Source of the DNA: CAWGXG01 sp963826505
Lineage (GTDB): Bacteria; Chloroflexota; Anaerolineae; Aggregatilineales; Aggregatilineaceae
Assembly: GCA_963826505.1 (NCBI GenBank)
Contig: CAWGXG010000008.1
Location: 1,240,001-1,304,000, forward strand
Direction of reading: 5' to 3'
Length of the DNA stretch: 64,000 nt
Shown here: piece after piece, positions 1 through 9,322 of the stretch
Layout of the letters: every line of letters starts with the position of its first letter
How positions within the stretch are numbered: the stretch's first letter is position 1
Position numbers and translations under genes: made by a program
Notes under the pieces: generated by a model
The model's input: the letters and a program-made list of their open reading frames with translations, nothing else
What the model was told of the DNA's origin: nothing
Database searches by the model: none

Positions 1-1700
1 CTGCCCGACCGGCTCGCCCCGTGCTTCGGCGGCAGCAAAACGGAAATTGTCGAAGATCACCGCACTGTTCGCTTGTGCGCCGCCCGCCACGACAAAATCG
101 GCGGTCGCGCTGAGCGCGTTGTTCACATACAATTCCAAACGATATTGGCCCGGCAGAAAATCTCCTTCCGCAGCGGTCGTCGCGGTACCCTGCGTATCGC
201 CCTCCCAGGCCATCGTGTCGCGCTGCAATTCCCGCCCGGCGAAATACCAGATGTAGCTCCACGTAGTTTCGGGCGTCATGTAGCGGTAATTAAACCGCGC
301 CTGAATCGCGCTGCCTTCCGGCAGCACATAGTTGGTACCCACAATTCCGCCCGTGTCATTCAACAAGCCAAACACAATATCTGAAAACTGCGGATCTTCG
401 ACCGGCCCACCCCCGATCTCAAGGGTTTGGCTGGCCACTTCACGACCCTCGATAAACAACCTGAAGCTGTAACGCCCATTATCCCAGGGCGTTCCGGAGC
501 TGCCGATATACCACACCCCCTGTTCGCCGCCGCTCCACGTAATCGGTGGCAGGCTGTGCTGCAAATTCGGGACATCGTCGACCGTGACCCGCAGTTCGTA
601 AATCGTGCCGTTGACCATATTCGCGTAATCGAACACCAGGTATAAGCTGGTGATCCCGGCGGGCACCTGACTGACCACGTTCGCAGGAACGCCTGCTTCG
701 TTGATCCTGGTCGTGAAGAACAGGCGGCTGAACGTCGCCGCTTGATCCGGAAGGCTTTCCGCCGTCTGGAAAAGCGCCTCCCCTTGCCGAATGCCCAACG
801 TCGAGGCGCGCACCAATCCCCGCGCCAGCCGTGACGGGCGCAGCGCGCTGATGAAACCACCGACCGGCACGCACTGATCGCTGCTGTCGGCGCGGCTGTC
901 GCCGTTACTGTCCTGGATGATGCGGCAGTCAACGGTCTCACCGCTGACGCGCGCCGGGGCAATCGTTGGAATCCCGATCAGCTTGCCGTCACGATTGTAC
1001 GCCCCGCCGCCGGTCATCGTACCTGGAATCGTGGCACGCGTGCGAATCCAGGCACGGTCGCCCGCGCGCGCCTCCGCCGTGAACCCGCTGACTGTGCCAC
1101 GTGCCACTTCCACTGCGTCACTGCCGAAAGAGGGGTAGCCGAAGATCGAGATAGTGTCGTCCAGCGCCACCGTCGAGGAGTCCCCAATTCGACAAACGGC
1201 AACTGCAGCGTGCCAGGATCGATCACACGCCCATCCATATATCCATTGATGCGCACCACCGCCAGATCAAGCCCAGGGCTGGAATCAAGCACTTCCGCCG
1301 TGTACGTAGGGATCGGCGGCTCATCGATCCGCACCGTGATCGCGATCACCAGCCGGTCAGACTGGCATTCTTCACTCGTTACGGCCACGTGCGCGTTGGT
1401 CAGGATCAAACCGTCCGCGCTCACCAGCGTGCCCGTGCCCACACACGAGATCACAGGGCCGACCGGCCCCTGGTAGGTTTGCAAGATAAACACCGTCGCG
1501 CGCTTGATCACGTCTTCATTCAGCTCGACTAGCGGTGGCGGCGGCTCGGTCGGGGTCGGTGTGCCATTGTCTTGCGCGCTGCCCTGGTAGGTCGGCAAGC
1601 CGGCCAGCAGCGCGGTCAGCAGCAGCATAATCGCGCCGGAGACGATCACTGCCCGGCGATGAAACACCGTCTGAATCACAGTCTGTGCACAATTCTGCAT
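1..1700 (-). pseudogene. Trypsin-like (S1-family) secreted serine protease homologue, frameshifted, 3' end outside window
   Basis: The N-terminus has a hydrophobic segment (about residues 18-38) followed by a Thr/Pro-rich linker, so the protein is exported or membrane-anchored. The protease fold is recognisable: the His region TNAHVAV, the Asp region GLDLAVV and the third-residue region MTGGGAYNRDG. The normal GNSGG serine is replaced by Thr (codon at 1012-1014). Frame is lost at a run of four C on the plus strand (1182-1185). Adding one base restores a continuous frame from there to base 1, including a long beta-rich C-terminal part. The start overlaps the stop of the upstream gene (TGATG), so translation is probably coupled. 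The frameshift may be a sequencing error. The Thr replacement makes catalysis uncertain. Confidence 0.75.
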
Positions 1701-2302
1701 CAGAAGATCTCCACGGTTTGCAGCAAGTCTTCGAAGCGGTACAGGTTTGCATCGAACGCGCTGCGCTCTTCGCGGTAGGTGATGATCACGGCCTGGCCGC
1801 GCCGCAGCACCACCACATCCACCCCTTCGATCATCAAGGGCACCGCCGCCTGAAATGGGTTGCGTTCAATCTGCGCGTAGGCATACACCATACGCATCGC
1901 GTCACTACCGCGCTGCGTTACGGGGAAACGCGTCACCTCGGTGTACAACGGGAAGCGCGGCGCACGCTCGGCAAATAACAGGTCGAGCACGATGTTAGGG
2001 GTCGCGTCCGGGCCAATAGGCAGCACCGACACTTGCAGCGTCGTCTTGAACGGCAGCGCGTCCGGGTCCTGGGCGCGGAACACGTACTCGGAACTGCTGG
2101 AATCCAGCAGCCATCCTACCGGAACCTGGGCGCGCACGCCCGCTTCCAGATTCTCGAAGGTCTGTGTCGAGCTAACCGACGAACGCCGCAGCGTCATGCC
2201 CAACGCCACCGCGCTGACAACCGTGGCCAGCACCAGGTAGGTGTTCCAACGCTGGTTAAAGGTGAGCGAAGTGCCCTCGCCGGTCTCGATAATCTGGCTC
2301 AC
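1700..2302 (-). CDS. Single-pass membrane protein of unknown function
   Basis: About 200 residues. One transmembrane helix lies near residues 22-38 (TYLVLATVVSAVALGM), with a short cytoplasmic N-terminus and an extracytoplasmic domain of about 155 residues rich in beta-strand-like stretches. I recognise no family. The start is GTG and overlaps the stop of the upstream PrsW-like gene by four bases (GTGA). The stop overlaps the ATG of the downstream protease by one base. This tight coupling suggests the three products are made together and may form one membrane-associated unit, but that is inference. Confidence 0.7.
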   Translation of the reverse strand: MSQIIETGEGTSLTFNQRWNTYLVLATVVSAVALGMTLRRSSVSSTQTFENLEAGVRAQVPVGWLLDSSSSEYVFRAQDPDALPFKTTLQVSVLPIGPDATPNIVLDLLFAERAPRFPLYTEVTRFPVTQRGSDAMRMVYAYAQIERNPFQAAVPLMIEGVDVVVLRRGQAVIITYREERSAFDANLYRFEDLLQTVEIF

Positions 2303-3204
2303 AGCGTCCCTCTCCGTCCATACTGGGCTTGCATCCGCGCATCCGCACTGGCCACGATAAACGCGATGCTTGTGAAGATCACGATGACCAAGCCAAATGC
2401 CAACAGCAGCCCGCGGATCGGGGCACTGCCGGTTCCCGCCACGCTTAACCCGCTAACGATAGCAACGCCGCGAAAGGCGTAATACAGCCCGCTGACAAAC
2501 GCCGCCAATCCTACGCCTAGCGGTAGCCAGAACACAGGCACGCGCCCGATCGCCATTTCGGACAGAAAGAAACCCACGATAACGCCAACCGCCACATGCG
2601 AAAACGTGAAACTCGCCACACGCAGCGCCGTCGCCGTCAACGTGGCATCCGTAAAGAACGCAAACCGTAGGTTGTACACCAGTGCATAACCGAGCGACAC
2701 GGCCAGCGCATATGCGATTCCGTCAAGCCGTTGGCGGAACCGACCCGGCCAGATCGTGTAGCGCAGTGCTGCGTATTTCAGGAACTGCGCCGTCATACCC
2801 GCCGTCAGGGTATACCCGATCACACGTCCGAAAAATCCGGTGCGCGTCAGCCAATCGTCCAGCAGAAAGAGCCGCTCATCCAATACTACCCCGACTCCAC
2901 TGGCCACCAGTGCTCCCAACGCGAGTAGTCCCAGCATCCCCTCGCGTGGCTGAACGGCGCGCCGCTCGCCCCGGTACGAGAACAAGAGCCACAGCGCCCC
3001 CGGCAGCAACGCGACCGCCACACGCGGCGCACCGCCGCGCGAGTTGGTGGGCAGCACGCCCAGCAGATCAGTCAGCACCACGATCAATATCACAGCCACA
3101 AACAGCAGACTCATCTCAACCCATGCCGTGCGCCACACACGCCGGTACGGGTAGCGGACTTCCTGCTCGGTTTCAGGGGCCAGCAGAATCGGCTCAAACG
3201 ACAC
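2299..3204 (-). CDS. PrsW-like polytopic membrane protein, probable non-catalytic homologue
   Basis: 301 residues with about eight hydrophobic helices. The block LDGIAYALAVSLGYAL (160-175) and a following His203 in a helix resemble the core of PrsW-family intramembrane metalloproteases. The EExxK motif is replaced by AQFLK (139-143) and the Glu before the Asn of the second motif is Tyr177, so the metal-site glutamates appear to be missing. The start is GTG with an AAAGGAG ribosome site about eight bases upstream. It heads a three-gene overlapping set with a single-pass protein and a trypsin-like protease. Family assignment is by motif recognition only. A generic polytopic protein is the alternative. 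Confidence 0.55.
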   Translation of the reverse strand: MSFEPILLAPETEQEVRYPYRRVWRTAWVEMSLLFVAVILIVVLTDLLGVLPTNSRGGAPRVAVALLPGALWLLFSYRGERRAVQPREGMLGLLALGALVASGVGVVLDERLFLLDDWLTRTGFFGRVIGYTLTAGMTAQFLKYAALRYTIWPGRFRQRLDGIAYALAVSLGYALVYNLRFAFFTDATLTATALRVASFTFSHVAVGVIVGFFLSEMAIGRVPVFWLPLGVGLAAFVSGLYYAFRGVAIVSGLSVAGTGSAPIRGLLLAFGLVIVIFTSIAFIVASADARMQAQYGRRGTL

Positions 3205-3396
3205 GCGGCGCGCTCCTTTGTCTGGGCTGAACTATTGATCAGCGTACAGGCTGGTGGTAGACTCCCTCAGCCGACCGGTCCGGGGCGATTCTACCGCGCG
3301 CCGTCTAATGCGCCAGACAGCGGCGTGCCCGGCAGCTTCTGACCGGTGTTTGCTGCCTGCATTGGAACCTAGCGACTGAGATAGGAATATAGCGGA

Positions 3397-5037
3397 ATGG
3401 GTGTTGTGCCGAGTCGTCGACGGGGTCGAGTGGGCATCAGCGTCTTAGGGGCGCTGGTGCTGCTGTTGTGCGCCGGGGCGGCGCTGGTTGTGATCGTTGC
3501 GGTGGGTGAGAGCAGTAACGACAATAGAAAAGGGACCTCCATGGTCTACGGGCTGACTCTCAATCCCTCCGGCTTCGATCCCCACATCCACAGTTCGAGC
3601 GAGTTAGGCATCCCGTTTTACTCAGTTTACGACACGCTGATCTATCGCCACCCTCAAACGATGGATTTCGTGCCAGGGCTGGCCGAACGCTGGGAGATGT
3701 CTGCCGACGGCCTGTCGTGGACATTCTATCTGCGGCACGACGTGCATTTCCACGACGGCACACCCTTCAACGCCGAGGCCGTCGCCGTGAACCTGGACCG
3801 CATCACCAATCCGGACAATGCCTCGCGCAAAGCGATCTTCTTGCTCGGCCCGTACACCAGTTACACCATCGTGGACGACTACACTATCACGCTCCACCTG
3901 TCCGAACCGTATGCCCCCCTGCTGGACGGGCTGAGCCAGGTCTACCTGGGCATGGCCAGCCCAACGGCGTTGGCCAAGTACACCAAGAACACCTACCAGT
4001 GGCACCAGGTCGGCACCGGCCCTTACAAACTGGTCGAGATCGTGCCCGGCGATCACATCACGCTCGAGCGCAATCACGATTACGCCTGGGGGCCGATCTT
4101 CTACGCCGACGCGACCTCCCAATCCGTCGAGCGCATCGAATTTCGGTTCTACGAAGACCCGCCCACGCGCAGCCTTGCGCTAGAAAGTGGCGAAGTTCAG
4201 ATGATTGGCGAGCTGCTGCCCACCGATGCCGAGCTGCTGCTCGGTAATACGGCCCTGCGCATCTTCCGTATCCCGATCGCGGGTATGCCGCAGCAGTTCA
4301 TGATCAATACGCAGCAAGCGCCCACCGACGAGCTTGCCGTGCGCCAGGCGCTGCTCTATGCTACTAACCGCACGGCCATCGTGGACGCCGTCTTCCAGGG
4401 ACAGTCCCACACAGGCTACGGCCCGCTGACCTCCAATACGCCCTATTATGACCCGTCAGTTGAGAGCCTGTACCCCTACGATCCGGACTACGCGCGCAGC
4501 CTGCTGCAAGGCGCGGGATTCGGCGACAGCGACGAGGACGGCATCTGGGATCGCAACGGCGAGCCGCTCAAGTTAACGATGATTTTCGCTTCATGGAACC
4601 AGACGCCCGACGTGGCCCAATTGATCCAAAGCCAATGGCGCGATATCGGAATCGATCTTCAACTTCTGCTCGTGCCCGACTACGCCACGCTGAGCGCCAC
4701 CGCCGACGAGGGCAATTACAACCTGATTGCATTCTATGATTTCGGCGTCGACGCTAGCCTTATTAATGAGTTTTACCGCACGGACGGAGCTAACAACTGG
4801 TCACGCTTCAGTGATCCGGAATTGGACGGCTGGCTGGCGGAAGCCACGCGCCAGGTGGATGACGCTACTCGCACCGCGCTCTACGCCCAGATCCAGGCCC
4901 GCTTAATGGATCGGGCCGTGCTGCTCCCCATCCGTGAATACGTCAATCTCGACGGCGCGTCCACGCGGTTGGACGGCATTATTTACAGCGCGCAGGGCTG
5001 GTGGCCGCTGCTGCGCAATCTCCAGCTCACGCGTTGA
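3397..5037 (+). CDS. ABC transporter substrate-binding protein, family 5 (peptide/nickel type)
   Basis: 546 residues. An Arg-rich N-terminus precedes a hydrophobic signal or anchor (residues 13-34). I see no clear lipobox, so it may be tethered by an uncleaved helix. The mature part has the family 5 layout: GFDPHIHS near the start of the domain, FVPGLAERWE and the conserved block FHDGTPFNAEAVAVNLDR, then the second lobe with VRQALLYATNRTAIV. It captures oligopeptides or a similar solute outside the cell for the two permeases that follow directly. The ligand cannot be told from sequence. ATG start with AGGA about ten bases upstream. Confidence 0.88.
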   Translation: MGVVPSRRRGRVGISVLGALVLLLCAGAALVVIVAVGESSNDNRKGTSMVYGLTLNPSGFDPHIHSSSELGIPFYSVYDTLIYRHPQTMDFVPGLAERWEMSADGLSWTFYLRHDVHFHDGTPFNAEAVAVNLDRITNPDNASRKAIFLLGPYTSYTIVDDYTITLHLSEPYAPLLDGLSQVYLGMASPTALAKYTKNTYQWHQVGTGPYKLVEIVPGDHITLERNHDYAWGPIFYADATSQSVERIEFRFYEDPPTRSLALESGEVQMIGELLPTDAELLLGNTALRIFRIPIAGMPQQFMINTQQAPTDELAVRQALLYATNRTAIVDAVFQGQSHTGYGPLTSNTPYYDPSVESLYPYDPDYARSLLQGAGFGDSDEDGIWDRNGEPLKLTMIFASWNQTPDVAQLIQSQWRDIGIDLQLLLVPDYATLSATADEGNYNLIAFYDFGVDASLINEFYRTDGANNWSRFSDPELDGWLAEATRQVDDATRTALYAQIQARLMDRAVLLPIREYVNLDGASTRLDGIIYSAQGWWPLLRNLQLTR

Positions 5038-5050
5038 TGGCGGGACACAC

Positions 5051-5986
5051 ATGCTAAGGTCCGTCATGAGACGAATCGGGGCGGCGCTCATCGTCGCGTG
5101 GGTCGCGGTGAGCGTCGCCTTTGTGCTCCTGCGCTGGATTCCAGGTGATGCGGTCGATGCTACGCTCATGCGATCAGGCGTCTCGCGCAGCGAGATGGAC
5201 GCGCGCCGTGCGGCATTAGGCTTCAACAATCCGATTTGGCAGCAGTACGCTGCCTATCTCGGCGACCTGCTGCACGGCGATCTGGGCGACTCGCTCGTGT
5301 CGGGCCAGCCGGTGACAGAGCTGATCGGCGGCAGTCTCGGCCCTACCGTGGCGCTGTCTGTAGGAGCCCTGCTGATCGCGACCGCCCTGGGAATCGGCCT
5401 GGGCATCATCGCGGGCGCGGCCCATTGGCGATCGGCACGTTATGGCGCTGAAGCCGTGGCATCTCTCGCGTTGTCGACTCCCGTCTACTGGACCTCCACG
5501 CTGGCGATCTACCTGTTCACTATCGAACTGCACTTGCTGCCCGGTGTTGGCGGTGAAGGCATCCGTTACCTGATTCTGCCTGCGTGTGTGCTCGGCTTTC
5601 ACACGGCAGGCAGCATCGCTCAGGTGACCGCCAGCAGCGTGCGCGAATCCGCCGCCCAGGACTACGTCCGCACGGCGCGCGCCAAAGGGCTGCCGCGCCT
5701 GGACGTGCTCGACCATGTGCTGCGCGTAGGGCTGCTGCCCGTCATAGCCGTGATTGCATTACAATTGGGATTTCTATTCAGCGGCGCGGTCATCACCGAG
5801 ACGATTTTCGTCCGGCGCGGACTGGGCCGCGTGCTGCTTGCGGCCATTGACAGCCGCGATTACCCGGTTATTCAAGGGCTGGTCGCGTTATCGGCCCTGA
5901 TTTACAGTCTGGTGAACGCACTGGCCGACCTCGCCTATACGCTAGTCGATCCGCGTCTCGACATCGACAGGCAGATCACGCCGTGA
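5051..5986 (+). CDS. ABC transporter permease, DppB/OppB type
   Basis: 311 residues with about six transmembrane helices. The first-helix block (AALIVAWVAVSVAFVLLRWIPGD) and the EAA-like loop (YVRTARAKGLPRLDVLDHVLR) are typical of the DppB half of dipeptide/nickel importers. It starts 13 bases after the binding-protein gene. ATG 5051 is chosen. ATG 5066 is an alternative with a better-placed AAGG. The stop overlaps the GTG of the next permease by four bases. No ATPase gene follows in the window, so energy must come from subunits encoded elsewhere. Confidence 0.9.
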   Translation: MLRSVMRRIGAALIVAWVAVSVAFVLLRWIPGDAVDATLMRSGVSRSEMDARRAALGFNNPIWQQYAAYLGDLLHGDLGDSLVSGQPVTELIGGSLGPTVALSVGALLIATALGIGLGIIAGAAHWRSARYGAEAVASLALSTPVYWTSTLAIYLFTIELHLLPGVGGEGIRYLILPACVLGFHTAGSIAQVTASSVRESAAQDYVRTARAKGLPRLDVLDHVLRVGLLPVIAVIALQLGFLFSGAVITETIFVRRGLGRVLLAAIDSRDYPVIQGLVALSALIYSLVNALADLAYTLVDPRLDIDRQITP

Positions 5987-6786
5987 CTTACCTGCCGACA
6001 CGCCGCCACCTCGCGGTACTGCTGCTGGGCACAATTGTGCTGCTGGCGGCACTCGCGCCCTGGCTGGCTCCCCATGATCCGCGCGCTGCCTTTCCGGAAA
6101 ATCAGTTCGCGGCACCCTCGCGGGCGCACCTGTTCGGCACGGATATTCTGGGTCGCGACGTGTTCAGCCGCGTGTTATATGGCGCGCGCCGCACATTGGG
6201 ACTCGTTCTGCTGGCGGCCTGCGTGACATTCCCGCCCGGATTGATCGCTGGGCTTTTAGCGGGGTACGGCGGACGGCGGCTGGATGTGGTCTTGATGACG
6301 CTCACCGATTCCTTGCTGGCGATTCCGTCGCTGTTGCTGGCACTTGCGCTGTTGGCGCTGCTGGGCAGCGGACAGAGTCAGATCGCGCTGGCCGTCGGTG
6401 TGACCGGCATTCCGCCCTTCGCGCGTATCACACGGGCAGCTGTCATCGAGGCGCGATCGTTGGAATTCGTGGAAGCGGCGCGCGCTATCGGGGCGCGGCC
6501 CGAGGGCATCTTGCGGCGGCACATACTGCCGAGCATCACACCGGCGCTGCTGGCGTTTGCGGGCGTTTCGCTCAGTTGGGCCGTGCTCAATGGGGCGGCG
6601 CTGACCTTCCTGGGCTACGGCGGCGACATTTCTGCGCCGGATTGGGGAGTCATGCTCAACGAGGGCCGCCAGACGTTCCGCATTGCGCCGTGGATCACGT
6701 TGGCTCCCGGACTCGCGCTCAGTCTGACCGTCTACACGATCCACCTCACGGCACACAGCCTGAACGTCATTCCACGCGGACGCTAA
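5983..6786 (+). CDS. ABC transporter permease, DppC/OppC type
   Basis: 267 residues. The N-terminal helix is followed by the DppC signature FGTDILGRDVFSRVLYGAR (about 51-69), and the EAA loop reads EFVEAARAIGARPEGILRRHILP. It pairs with the DppB-like permease to form the channel. The GTG start lies in a GTGA overlap with the preceding stop. The next gene is on the opposite strand, so the operon ends here without DppD/DppF ATPases. The protein is slightly short for the family but its ends look natural. Confidence 0.9.
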   Translation: MTYLPTRRHLAVLLLGTIVLLAALAPWLAPHDPRAAFPENQFAAPSRAHLFGTDILGRDVFSRVLYGARRTLGLVLLAACVTFPPGLIAGLLAGYGGRRLDVVLMTLTDSLLAIPSLLLALALLALLGSGQSQIALAVGVTGIPPFARITRAAVIEARSLEFVEAARAIGARPEGILRRHILPSITPALLAFAGVSLSWAVLNGAALTFLGYGGDISAPDWGVMLNEGRQTFRIAPWITLAPGLALSLTVYTIHLTAHSLNVIPRGR

Positions 6787-6804
6787 ACACGCCGACCGGG
6801 TTTA

Positions 6805-7524
6805 TTAGCCTGGATTGACGATCGAAAAGCGAATCTCATTCGACTCAGCATCGCCCGTCCATACGCCCTGACTCGTGACATATTCAGGGAACGGCGTCGC
6901 GGTCGCGTCGACGGGTTGGATCGGGCGCGGATCGCCAGGGGAATTGTTGCGATAAGAAGCCCGGATGCGGTAATCCCCGACCTGAATGCCTAGCGCCGCC
7001 AGATCTGATGCGCTGATCACGTATTCCTGATTACAGCGCGCGCGCGATCCGAGCAAATGCAGAGTGGCCGTGTCGGTGAACGTGACAGGCGGCTGATAAT
7101 CGCGCGGCTGGTCCGGGACAGTCGCTGTATCGCCCACGCGCGTGATCTCGAAAGTGATGCCCTGCACGCTGGCGTTCGCCGTGAGGATTGGAGATTCACG
7201 GTTCAAATGTAGAATCATCGGGCCGGAGCTTCCGTTTGAAAAGGCAATACGCACCCGCAGCGCCTCGCCCACCACAATGGTCTGCTTTTCGAGGTCAAGC
7301 GTCATATCCAGCGAATGGCGCTGATCGTTGACGAAAGCGAGCACCGAGCGGTTGTTGCCGCCCAACGGCGCGGCCAGATCGGTGCACTGCGGACCGTTGC
7401 GCGCAGCGGGCAGCACGCGCGGAAACACGATCGCGCCCAATAGCGTGAGCGCCGCAAGGATCAGCGCTACCAAGTCGCGATCGATCGCCATCCGGTCTCG
7501 CAACCCCTGCCCCACGTTTCTCAT
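6805..7524 (-). CDS. Membrane-anchored protein with Ig-like extracytoplasmic domain, unknown function
   Basis: 239 residues. One transmembrane helix near residues 19-38 is preceded by a positively charged N-terminus. The rest is beta-rich, with phrases typical of Ig-like or BsuPI-type modules (VVGEALRVRIAFSNGSSGP, then ILHLNRESPI, and GDYRIRASYRN near the C-terminus). Two cysteines (QCTD and RCNQ) could form a disulfide. It starts six bases after miaA stops and is probably cotranscribed with it, but no functional link is obvious. Confidence 0.6.
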   Translation of the reverse strand: MRNVGQGLRDRMAIDRDLVALILAALTLLGAIVFPRVLPAARNGPQCTDLAAPLGGNNRSVLAFVNDQRHSLDMTLDLEKQTIVVGEALRVRIAFSNGSSGPMILHLNRESPILTANASVQGITFEITRVGDTATVPDQPRDYQPPVTFTDTATLHLLGSRARCNQEYVISASDLAALGIQVGDYRIRASYRNNSPGDPRPIQPVDATATPFPEYVTSQGVWTGDAESNEIRFSIVNPG

Positions 7525-7530
7525 GCGAAT

Positions 7531-8544
7531 CTACGTCCTCTCATCCGAGAGCCAGCGCTCGATCGCCGCGATCACCTCAGCCGAGCCGATCTGGGCCGCG
7601 TCGAGCCACCGAATGCCGCTGTCATGCCCCTTGAACCACGTATACTGCCGCCGCACATAGGCGCGTGTATTCCGTCGAATCGCAGCGATAGCGTCGTCTG
7701 GAGCAGCTTTACCATCCAGCACCGGCCGCCACTCCGCGTATCCCAACCCGCTCATGGCCGGGCAATCCCAAGTATAGCCTGCTTCCAGCAGTGCGCGCAC
7801 TTCGTCCAGCAGCCCGGCAGCGACCATGTGGTCTATGCGCGAGTCCACCCGCGCGTAAAGTTCCTCCCGCGACCGGGTTACGCCGATTTGCAGCACGCGA
7901 TACGGCGGCGGCACTTTGCGCTGAAGCACGGAGATCGGCGTGCCGGTTTCCATGTAGACTTCCAGGGCGCGCACCACGCGCCGCACATTCCGGTAATCGA
8001 TGCGCGCGGCGGCGTCGGGATCCACGGTCGCCAGCCTTGCGTGCAGCGCCGGTGCGCCGTGCTCCACAGCGAATGTTTCCAATTCCGCGCGGCGCGGCGG
8101 GTTGGGTGGCACTTCGGGGATACCCCACCCTTCGATCACGGCAGAGATATATTGCCCGGTTCCACCCACCAACAGCGCCAGATGGCCGCGCGCGTGGATC
8201 AGGCCGATCGACTGGTAGGCCGCGCGCTGGTATTCAGCCAGGGTGAAAGTTTTGTCCGGCGCGACGACATCGATCAGGTGATGCGGCACAGCAGCGCGCT
8301 CGTCGGGCGTGGGCTTGGCCGTGCCAATATCCATGTAACGGTAGATCTGGCGGCTGTCGGCGCTAACAATTTCGCCGTGCAGAGCCCGCGCCACCTGGAG
8401 CGCCAACGCGGTCTTACCGCTGGCCGTCGGGCCAAGGATCACCACCACCGTCAGCGGCGCGCGGGCGTGTGACACAGGGTCAGGCGCGGGCGCAGCCTTA
8501 GGCGCACCCCGAGTCACAGTATCAGTCGCTACTCTCGTATTCAT
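7531..8544 (-). CDS. miaA: tRNA dimethylallyltransferase
   Basis: Transfers a dimethylallyl group to N6 of A37 in tRNAs that read UNN codons. Recognised motifs in order are the P-loop GPTASGK, SADSRQIYRYMDIGTAKP (substrate Asp/Arg region), HHLIDV, VGGTGQY, the DYRNVRRVVRALEV insertion and the C-terminal RRNTRAYVRRQYTWF. Length (337 residues) is slightly above the family norm because of an N-terminal tail. ATG 8544 is chosen; an upstream TTG at 8577 is possible. The dimethylallyl donor links it to the isoprenoid genes further right. Rather good extended -10 box upstream at 8659-8667. Confidence 0.93.
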   Translation of the reverse strand: MNTRVATDTVTRGAPKAAPAPDPVSHARAPLTVVVILGPTASGKTALALQVARALHGEIVSADSRQIYRYMDIGTAKPTPDERAAVPHHLIDVVAPDKTFTLAEYQRAAYQSIGLIHARGHLALLVGGTGQYISAVIEGWGIPEVPPNPPRRAELETFAVEHGAPALHARLATVDPDAAARIDYRNVRRVVRALEVYMETGTPISVLQRKVPPPYRVLQIGVTRSREELYARVDSRIDHMVAAGLLDEVRALLEAGYTWDCPAMSGLGYAEWRPVLDGKAAPDDAIAAIRRNTRAYVRRQYTWFKGHDSGIRWLDAAQIGSAEVIAAIERWLSDERT

Positions 8545-8658
8545 CACGCAGATCGCGGAACTCCAGGAACAAAGCAAGCAAAAGAGTGGTCAGGGGAATA
8601 ACGGATGCAGCGCCGTCGGCGTGCGACGTTCTTGACCACGCTGCAGACAGCCCAACTA

Positions 8659-8667
8659 GTATAACAT
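8659..8667 (-). promoter_or_regulatory. Extended -10 promoter element for miaA
   Basis: On the minus strand the sequence reads TGTTATACT, an extended -10 (TGn plus TATACT). It lies about 115 bases before the miaA start with no convincing -35 hexamer. Confidence 0.45.
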
Positions 8668-8701
8668 ATTCTCTCTCCTAGCCCGGCGTGATCCAGCGCT
8701 T

Positions 8702-9077
8702 CTACCATTCCAGCGCATCGCTGATCAGTTCCAGCGCGAACGCCCCATCACGATACGCCACTGCGGCAACGTCGACCCGCCACTGCAACATCTGTCCATC
8801 CCTGTTCGGCAAGAAAAGCCTGCGCCAGACGCAGCAGCCGCGCGCGCTTCGCAGCCGTCACGCTCTCCAACGCGGCGGCAATGGCGGCCTCCAATGGGCC
8901 GCGCCGCGTACGCACTTCAACAAAGACCACCGTGTCCGCCTGTTGGGCCACGATATCCATCTCGCCGGACGCCCCGCTGCGCCAGTTGCGCGCCAGAATC
9001 GTGTAGCCTTCGCGCCGCAGCCAACCCGTGACAAATTGTTCGCCGCGCTGGCCGAGCGTCTGTCGTGACAGCGACAT
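8702..9077 (-). pseudogene. YraN/UPF0102 family putative endonuclease, frameshifted
   Basis: The start ATG 9077 has GGGGAG eight bases upstream. The N-terminal reading gives the UPF0102 core: GQRGEQFVTGWLRREGYTIL, ARNWR, GEMDIVAQ and VFVEVRTR, the restriction-endonuclease-like motif. After WTDV the frame runs into a premature stop. Skipping one base near 8785-8789 gives QWRVDVAAV and a normal end (ALEW, stop at 8702), for a total of about 124 residues, the usual family length. One extra base in GTTG explains this, so the break is either a sequencing error or a recent mutation. Exact function of the family is unsettled. Confidence 0.8.
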
Positions 9078-9120
9078 AGCATGTTCTCCCCGGTCGTTAC
9101 GCCAATTGTACAGTTTTCCC

Positions 9121-9148
9121 TTGAATTGCGCCGGGCCTCGTGTATAAT
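9121..9148 (+). promoter_or_regulatory. Sigma-A-type promoter upstream of the GNAT gene
   Basis: TTGAAT (9121-9126), a 16-base spacer and a perfect TATAAT (9143-9148). The downstream gene starts at 9323, giving a leader of about 165 bases. Confidence 0.6.
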
Positions 9149-9322
9149 CATCCCCATGATGAACAAGGCGCGTGTCCTCTAGCCGGACCACAACCGGCAC
9201 CCCTCCACATCACCTGGCCTACGCGGCAATCCGCGCAGGTACCTGATTGTGATTCCTTTTGGCCGTAACCCATCTCAATTCATTCACATCGTGCCTATCC
9301 CAATCCACGAGGAGCATCCGCG

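Noticed and set aside
360..962. 200-codon minus-strand frame inside the protease gene
   Set aside because: It is out of frame with the corrected protease reading, which gives a sensible beta-rich protein through to base 1.
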